Assembly: GCA_019246455.1 (NCBI GenBank)
Contig: JAFAQJ010000272.1
Span: 1 to 9,989 of the forward strand
DNA length: 9,989 nucleotides
Source of the DNA: Pseudolabrys sp.
GTDB lineage: Bacteria; Pseudomonadota; Alphaproteobacteria; Rhizobiales; Xanthobacteraceae
Direction of reading: 5' to 3'
Shown: in pieces, positions 7,564 through 9,989 of the stretch
Layout of the letters: each line of letters opens with the position of its first letter
How positions within the stretch are numbered: position 1 is the stretch's first letter
Position numbers and translations under genes: made by a program
The notes under the pieces: generated by a model
Told to the model about the DNA's origin: nothing
What the model saw: only the letters and a program-made list of their open reading frames with translations
Database searches by the model: none

Positions 7564-8478
7564 ATGACCGATTTCATGCTGCAAAACGCGCAAGGCGCGG
7601 CGCGCGCTGCCGACGCGATCAAGGACGTCACCACCCAGTCCTTCATGAAGGACGTGATCGAGGAATCGCGCAAGCAGCCGGTGCTGGTTGATTTCTGGGC
7701 CACCTGGTGCGGACCATGCAAGCAGCTCGGGCCGGTGCTCGAGAAGGCGGTGCGCGCCGCAAAAGGCGCGGTGAAGCTCGTCAAGATGGACATCGACAAG
7801 CACCCGGAAGTCGCCGGACAGATGGGCATCCAGTCGATCCCGGCGGTGATCGCTTTCGTCAATGGCCAACCGGCGGACGGCTTCATGGGCGCGCAGCCAG
7901 AAGCTCAGATCGTCGCGTTTCTCGAACGACTGACGAAGCAAAAGCTCGGGGATGAAAGCGGCGATTTGATCAAGCTCGCCGAGAGCGCGCTCGCCGAAGG
8001 CCACAATCAGGAAGCGGCGGACATCTATAAGGAATTGCTTGAACAAGACGGCGGCAACATCGCCGCTCTCGCCGGTCTCGCCCGCGCTTATGTCGCGGCT
8101 GGCGCGCTTGATCAGGCCAAGCAGACGCTCGATATGGTGCCAGAAAACAAGCGCAGTGATGTTGGGGTTGCTGCAGCACGCGCGGCACTTGAACTCGCCG
8201 AGCAGGCGAAGGCCGTTGGACCGGCGGACGAATTGGAAAAGAAGGTGGCCGCCAACCCACTCGACCATCAAGCTCGGTTCGATCTCGCCGCCGCGCTTAA
8301 CGCCGCCGGCAAGCGCGCCGAGGCGGTCGATCATTTGATCGCAATCGTCAAGCGCGACCGCAAATGGAACGACGACGGCGCGCGCAAGCAACTCGTGCAG
8401 TTCTTTGACAGCTGGGGTGCGAACGACCCGGCGACACTCGAGGGCCGCAAGCGGCTGTCGTCGATCCTTTTCTCGTAG
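7564..8478 (+). CDS. cnoX: CnoX (YbbN) chaperedoxin: thioredoxin domain plus TPR region
   Basis: A 304-residue cytoplasmic protein combining a thioredoxin fold (about 20-128) with a C-terminal TPR-like helical region (about 130-300). E. coli CnoX holds unfolded clients, protects them from over-oxidation and hands them to GroEL. Here the active site is a complete WCGPC (48-52) in FWATWCGPCKQ, and the cis-proline loop SIPA has P93, so it should be an active thiol oxidoreductase; E. coli YbbN lacks this motif, whereas alphaproteobacterial homologues commonly keep it. ATG 7564 is preceded by purine-rich GGGAAACGGAA. A weak upstream promoter candidate is TTGCAA (7514-7519), 17 bases, AATTAA (7537-7542). 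The next gene, a LON-domain protein, follows after a GC-rich hairpin. Also commonly annotated simply as thioredoxin. Confidence 0.94.
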   Translation: MTDFMLQNAQGAARAADAIKDVTTQSFMKDVIEESRKQPVLVDFWATWCGPCKQLGPVLEKAVRAAKGAVKLVKMDIDKHPEVAGQMGIQSIPAVIAFVNGQPADGFMGAQPEAQIVAFLERLTKQKLGDESGDLIKLAESALAEGHNQEAADIYKELLEQDGGNIAALAGLARAYVAAGALDQAKQTLDMVPENKRSDVGVAAARAALELAEQAKAVGPADELEKKVAANPLDHQARFDLAAALNAAGKRAEAVDHLIAIVKRDRKWNDDGARKQLVQFFDSWGANDPATLEGRKRLSSILFS

Positions 8479-8479
8479 C

Positions 8480-8503
8480 GGCGCGGACGCCCGCGCCCGT
8501 TTT
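8480..8503 (+). terminator. GC hairpin with short T-run between cnoX and the LON-domain gene
   Basis: Immediately after the cnoX stop, GGCGCGG (8480-8486) pairs perfectly with CCGCGCC (8491-8497) around the four-base loop ACGC, followed by CG and four T (8500-8503). This is the shape of an intrinsic terminator, but the T-run is short and offset by two bases, so partial read-through into the LON-domain gene is plausible. The GGGAG ribosome binding site of that gene starts at 8504, right after the T-run. Confidence 0.5.
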
Positions 8504-8516
8504 GGGAGTTGCGTCA

Positions 8517-9188
8517 ATGCCGATGAACGCAACCTATCGCGGCCCGGTCGATATGCCGTCCGTCATTCCGGTGTTTCCCTTGCCGGGCGCGTTGCTGTTG
8601 CCGCGCGGCCAGATGCCGCTCAATATTTTCGAGCCGCGTTACGTAGCCATGATCGACGACGCGCTGCGCGACGGCCATCGCATGATCGGCATGATTCAGC
8701 CCGATGCGACGCAAGCTGGGAACGTCACGTATCCTAGGCTTTACAGAGTCGGTTGCGCCGGCCGCATCACCCAATTCGCGGAATCGGGCGATGGGCGTTA
8801 TTTGATCGAGCTCACCGGCGTTGCCCGCTTCCGCGTCGAGGAGGAATTGAAGGTCCTGACGGCATACCGGCAATGCCGCGTCACGTTCGCACCGTTTGCC
8901 GACGATTTCATCGCGCGCAAGGGCGAAGGTCTCGTCAACCGCGCCGAACTGATCGACACGCTGCGCGATTTCCTCAAGGTCAACAACCTCAAGGCGGACT
9001 GGGAAGGGATCGAAAATGCGCCGAATGAAGCGCTGGTCAACGCCCTCGCGATGGTGTCGCCCTACGGCCCCCCCGAAAAACAGGCGCTTCTCGAAGCTCC
9101 CGACCTCAAGACGCGGGCGGAAATTCTGGTGGCGGTGACCAAGATCGAGCTTGCCAAGGCGAACGTGCCGGGCGAGACGCTGCAATAG
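8517..9188 (+). CDS. LON substrate-binding (LON N-terminal) domain protein
   Basis: A 223-residue protein consisting of the N-terminal, substrate-binding type domain of Lon protease, without ATPase or protease domains. The diagnostic stretch is [16 protein letters not shown] followed by [18 protein letters not shown] (16-50), then [15 protein letters not shown] and a helical C-terminal half. Such stand-alone LON-domain proteins are widespread in bacteria and their role is not established; substrate recognition or adaptor work is a common guess. ATG 8517 is chosen because GGGAG at 8504-8508 is eight bases upstream; ATG 8523 is 14 bases away and TTG 8502 overlaps the hairpin tail. The adjacency to the chaperedoxin cnoX suggests a protein quality-control link, by inference only. 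Confidence 0.92.
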   Translation: MPMNATYRGPVDMPSVIPVFPLPGALLLPRGQMPLNIFEPRYVAMIDDALRDGHRMIGMIQPDATQAGNVTYPRLYRVGCAGRITQFAESGDGRYLIELTGVARFRVEEELKVLTAYRQCRVTFAPFADDFIARKGEGLVNRAELIDTLRDFLKVNNLKADWEGIENAPNEALVNALAMVSPYGPPEKQALLEAPDLKTRAEILVAVTKIELAKANVPGETLQ

Positions 9189-9192
9189 GCCG

Positions 9193-9201
9193 TGCTATAA
9201 A
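9193..9201 (+). promoter_or_regulatory. Possible extended -10 promoter for the Trm112-like gene
   Basis: TG-C-TATAAA (9193-9201) matches an extended -10 element, with five of six bases of TATAAT preceded by TG at the right spacing. It lies in the 46-base gap after the LON-domain gene and would start transcription about 25 bases before the ATG at 9235. No -35 is visible, which extended -10 promoters can tolerate. It is the most AT-rich spot in a GC-rich stretch, but chance occurrence is possible. Confidence 0.3.
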
Positions 9202-9234
9202 TCCGCAACGCCGCGGACAACGCCGAACAGCGCC

Positions 9235-9450
9235 ATGAGCACCACCCTCCCAGACCGGCCGATGCCTGACAGGCCTGCCGACAGCGCCGATCCTAAGCTG
9301 CTCGAAATTCTGGTCTGCCCGGTCACCAAGGGTCCGCTGGAGTACGACGCCGCGCGCCAGGAACTGATCTCACGCAAGGCCAAACTCGCCTATCCGATCC
9401 GCGACGGCATTCCGATCATGCTGGCCGACGAAGCGCGCCGACTCGACTGA
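9235..9450 (+). CDS. Trm112-like / UPF0434 (YcaR) family small protein
   Basis: A 71-residue protein whose residues 20-66 carry the family pattern: [19 protein letters not shown], then [22 protein letters not shown]. In eukaryotes and archaea Trm112 stabilises and activates methyltransferases; the bacterial role is not well established. The E. coli relative has several zinc-type cysteines (CPxC and another downstream), but here only C28 remains, with Thr at the second CPxC position and Ser in ELIS, so zinc binding is unlikely. The first ~18 residues are a Pro/Asp-rich extension ([11 protein letters not shown]). ATG 9235 was chosen as the first methionine after the LON-domain gene; the frame is open upstream but that part is not family-like and overlaps the preceding gene. 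The ribosome binding site is weak. It is probably co-transcribed with its neighbours. Confidence 0.88.
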   Translation: MSTTLPDRPMPDRPADSADPKLLEILVCPVTKGPLEYDAARQELISRKAKLAYPIRDGIPIMLADEARRLD

Positions 9451-9485
9451 AACACCCATAAAATTCGCACAGGGAAGGAACCGCA

Positions 9486-9989
9486 ATGATCAAGATTTGG
9501 GGCCGCAACACTTCGTCCAACGTGCAGAAAGTGATGTGGGCGGTCGGCGCGCTGAGCCTCAAGGTCGAGCGCATCGACGTTGGCGGCGCGTTCGGCAAGA
9601 ACAAGGAAGCGCCCTATCTGGCGATGAACCCGAATGGCCTCGTGCCGACGCTGGAGGAAGAAGACGGCTTCACTCTGTGGGAGTCGAACACGGTCGTTCG
9701 CTACCTGGCCGGTAAATACGACAAGAATAATGTGTTGGAGCCGAAGAACCCGCAAGAGCGAGGCCGCGCCAGCCAATGGATGGACTGGCAGTTGACCGTG
9801 CTCGGCCCGGCCATCACGCCAGTGTTCTGGGGGTTGATCCGCACGCCACCGGAGAAGCGCGACAACGCGGCTATCAAGACCGGTCAGGACAAGACCATCG
9901 ACGCGATGAAGATGCTCGACGCGCAGCTCGGCAAGACACCGTTCGTCGCCGGCAGTTCTTTCTCGTACGGCGACATTCCGGTCGGTGTC
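9486..9989 (+). CDS. Glutathione S-transferase, GstB-like, 3' end beyond window
   Basis: The 168 residues present cover the thioredoxin-like N-terminal domain (about 1-80) and most of the helical C-terminal domain; the typical length is just over 200, so little is missing. GSTs conjugate glutathione to electrophiles in the cytoplasm. Motifs: IWGRNTSSNVQKV (4-16) with the serine/asparagine active-site region, MNPNGLVPTL (47-56) containing the cis-proline, and WESNTVVRYLA (65-75), the glutathione gamma-glutamyl binding ES pair. WMDWQ and LIRTPPEKRD in the C-terminal domain resemble E. coli GstB as I remember it. A strong ribosome binding site, GGAAGGA, ends about six bases before ATG 9486. A -10-like TAAAAT at 9459-9464 lacks a -35, so it may be read from its own weak promoter or with the genes to its left. 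Confidence 0.93.
   Translation, partial: MIKIWGRNTSSNVQKVMWAVGALSLKVERIDVGGAFGKNKEAPYLAMNPNGLVPTLEEEDGFTLWESNTVVRYLAGKYDKNNVLEPKNPQERGRASQWMDWQLTVLGPAITPVFWGLIRTPPEKRDNAAIKTGQDKTIDAMKMLDAQLGKTPFVAGSSFSYGDIPVGV

Noticed and set aside
7480..8532. Minus-strand open frame of 350 codons opposite cnoX
   Set aside because: Antisense shadow of a clear thioredoxin-TPR protein with WCGPC. The product has no recognisable motif.
8514..9185. Minus-strand open frame of 223 codons opposite the LON-domain gene
   Set aside because: Exact antisense shadow of a well-supported coding region.

Overview
This window looks like ordinary chromosomal DNA from an alphaproteobacterium, most likely Hyphomicrobiales (Bradyrhizobium / Rhodopseudomonas / Xanthobacteraceae-like). 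The grounds are high GC with strong G/C third-position preference, a 180-kDa-class NAD-glutamate dehydrogenase, a DUF3551 secreted protein, a WCGPC-containing CnoX, and a Trm112-like protein that has lost most of its zinc cysteines. The genus assignment is inference. I see no phage, transposon, CRISPR array, integrase or toxin-antitoxin module. Coding density is high, and the only gene-free gaps over 100 bp are 3272-3475 and 6540-6634.

Layout: (1) 1-3271, minus: the N-terminal two thirds of a large NAD-specific glutamate dehydrogenase, whose 3' end lies beyond the left edge. (2) 3272-3475: a divergent intergenic region with an imperfect inverted repeat close to the dehydrogenase start. (3) 3476-6458, plus: a tight three-gene group of an AhpD-like peroxidase-related protein with an unusual basic tail, a periplasmic gamma-glutamyltransferase and a YbaK-family aminoacyl-tRNA deacylase. 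(4) 6465-6910, minus: tRNA-Gly(GCC) with a plausible promoter, then a small secreted DUF3551 protein. (5) 6994-9989, plus: a ProXp-ala-type editing protein (prdX), the chaperedoxin CnoX, a LON substrate-binding-domain protein, a Trm112-like small protein, and a glutathione S-transferase cut by the right edge.

The genes share themes of glutamate/glutathione turnover and redox (dehydrogenase, GGT, AhpD-like protein, GST), translation quality control (two YbaK-superfamily proteins around a tRNA gene) and proteostasis (CnoX, LON-domain protein). Each is individually a familiar housekeeping family, and shared function beyond co-orientation is inference. I did not find a convincing new system. The points most worth a second look are the histone-H1-like tail on the AhpD-like protein, the inverted repeats at 3299-3331 and 6578-6610, the six-base convergence of the ybaK-like gene with tRNA-Gly, and the cysteine-poor Trm112-like protein.
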